Shown here in pieces: positions 63,830-64,000 of a stretch of DNA of 64,000 nucleotides. This DNA is from JANXQG01 sp964615095. GTDB taxonomy: Bacteria; Planctomycetota; Planctomycetia; Pirellulales; Thermoguttaceae. The notes below the pieces were generated by a model. The model was given only the letters and a program-made list of their open reading frames with translations. It was not told the DNA's origin and ran no database searches. The stretch is from assembly GCA_964615095.1 (NCBI GenBank), contig CAZTPX010000029.1, forward strand, positions 11,079 through 75,078. The letters are read 5' to 3'. The translations under genes were made by a program, and so were the position numbers. Position 1 is the first letter of the stretch. Every line of letters starts with the position of its first letter.

Positions 63830-64000
63830 ATGAACTGCAAAGCTTACAGAATCGAGTACCTTTTGTGCCACGGCCTTGTGCCGGAGCCTCGCCTGCGAAT
63901 CTCGGGTCGTCGTGTTTTCGGACCCGAAGACGTGGCGAACATACGAGCCCACTTCGAAAGTAAGAAGCCGAGCGAGAAAGCCGCGGCGAAGCCCAAGTAA
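63830..64000 (+). CDS. Short MerR-like DNA-binding protein or fragment
   Basis: ATG 63830 gives 56 residues ending at TAA 63998-64000, the last bases of the window. The sequence 'YRIEYLLCHGLVPEPRLRIS' followed by 'GRRVFGPEDVANIRAHF' matches the second helix, wing and following helix of MerR-type winged helices, while the first helix of the helix-turn-helix is missing. It is either a short planctomycete MerR-like family or a 5'-truncated gene. No ribosome binding site is visible. Confidence 0.5.
   Translation: MNCKAYRIEYLLCHGLVPEPRLRISGRRVFGPEDVANIRAHFESKKPSEKAAAKPK

Noticed and set aside
1..64000. tRNA, rRNA or CRISPR arrays
   Set aside because: Gaps were read for T-loop-like sequence and for regularly spaced direct repeats. 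Only inverted repeats, short tandem repeats and the PEP-CTERM blocks were found.

Overview
The window looks like a Planctomycetota chromosome, probably Pirellulales or a close relative. The grounds are its protein families: a PSCyt/DUF1549-DUF1553 protein with a C-x4-C-H haem motif followed by a DUF1501 protein, exported Gfo/Idh/MocA oxidoreductases, a sulfatase, a DUF1559/HX9DG protein, an LEPR-type N-terminus, PEP-CTERM surface proteins and many Tat or Sec signals. Coding density is moderate. Many intergenic gaps hold long, often perfect, palindromes. No rRNA, tRNA, CRISPR array or intact transposase was seen.

Left part (1-31 kb). A decayed two-gene module (12-1018) is followed by a DUF3500 protein and then by a minus-strand molybdenum hydroxylase operon (6758-2460): iron-sulfur subunit, molybdopterin subunit, XdhC and MocA. 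Next come an exported glycoside hydrolase, a three-gene plus-strand operon (10215-17448; DUF1549/DUF1553, DUF1501, PPC-repeat) in which alanine-rich coiled coils interrupt two of the proteins, a Gfo/Idh protein and a Ycf46-type AAA ATPase. A glycan block follows (21376-28694: sulfatase, exported nitrilase-fold amidase, UroD-like protein, GH36, a deleted GH2-like gene). An extracellular serpin and a hicBA toxin-antitoxin pair close this part.

Middle (31-46 kb). A HEAT-repeat gene and a second Gfo/Idh gene precede the most unusual region, an array of three PEP-CTERM surface-protein genes (35123-45179). Each gene ends with the same extra tail after the arginine cluster. Each is followed by the same intergenic block (about 550, 550 and 310 bp), which carries a sigma70-like promoter with exact 17-bp spacing and a hairpin starting 8 nt after the -10 box. 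The array abuts a C-terminal fragment of a type ISP restriction-modification enzyme. A small lipoprotein gene with an adjacent radical SAM/SPASM gene follows; I read the pair as a reduced rSAM/lipoprotein system.

Right part (48-64 kb). This holds an acyl-carrier-like membrane protein, a frameshifted HlyD-type adaptor with a 15-bp iteron cluster upstream, PutA, a composite DUF1559 protein and an exported sugar isomerase. Then come a degenerate IS200/REP-associated transposase with REP hairpins, a membrane protein and a STAS gene pair. A minus-strand sugar operon (62987-59048: GRP-family transporter, ribokinase, TIM-barrel isomerase, 2-hydroxyacid dehydrogenase) and two large palindromes precede a short MerR-like ORF.

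Overall the window mixes extracellular polysaccharide and one-carbon/sugar catabolism with recombining surface-protein genes and decaying accessory genes. Family names come from recognising sequence motifs, not from database searches.
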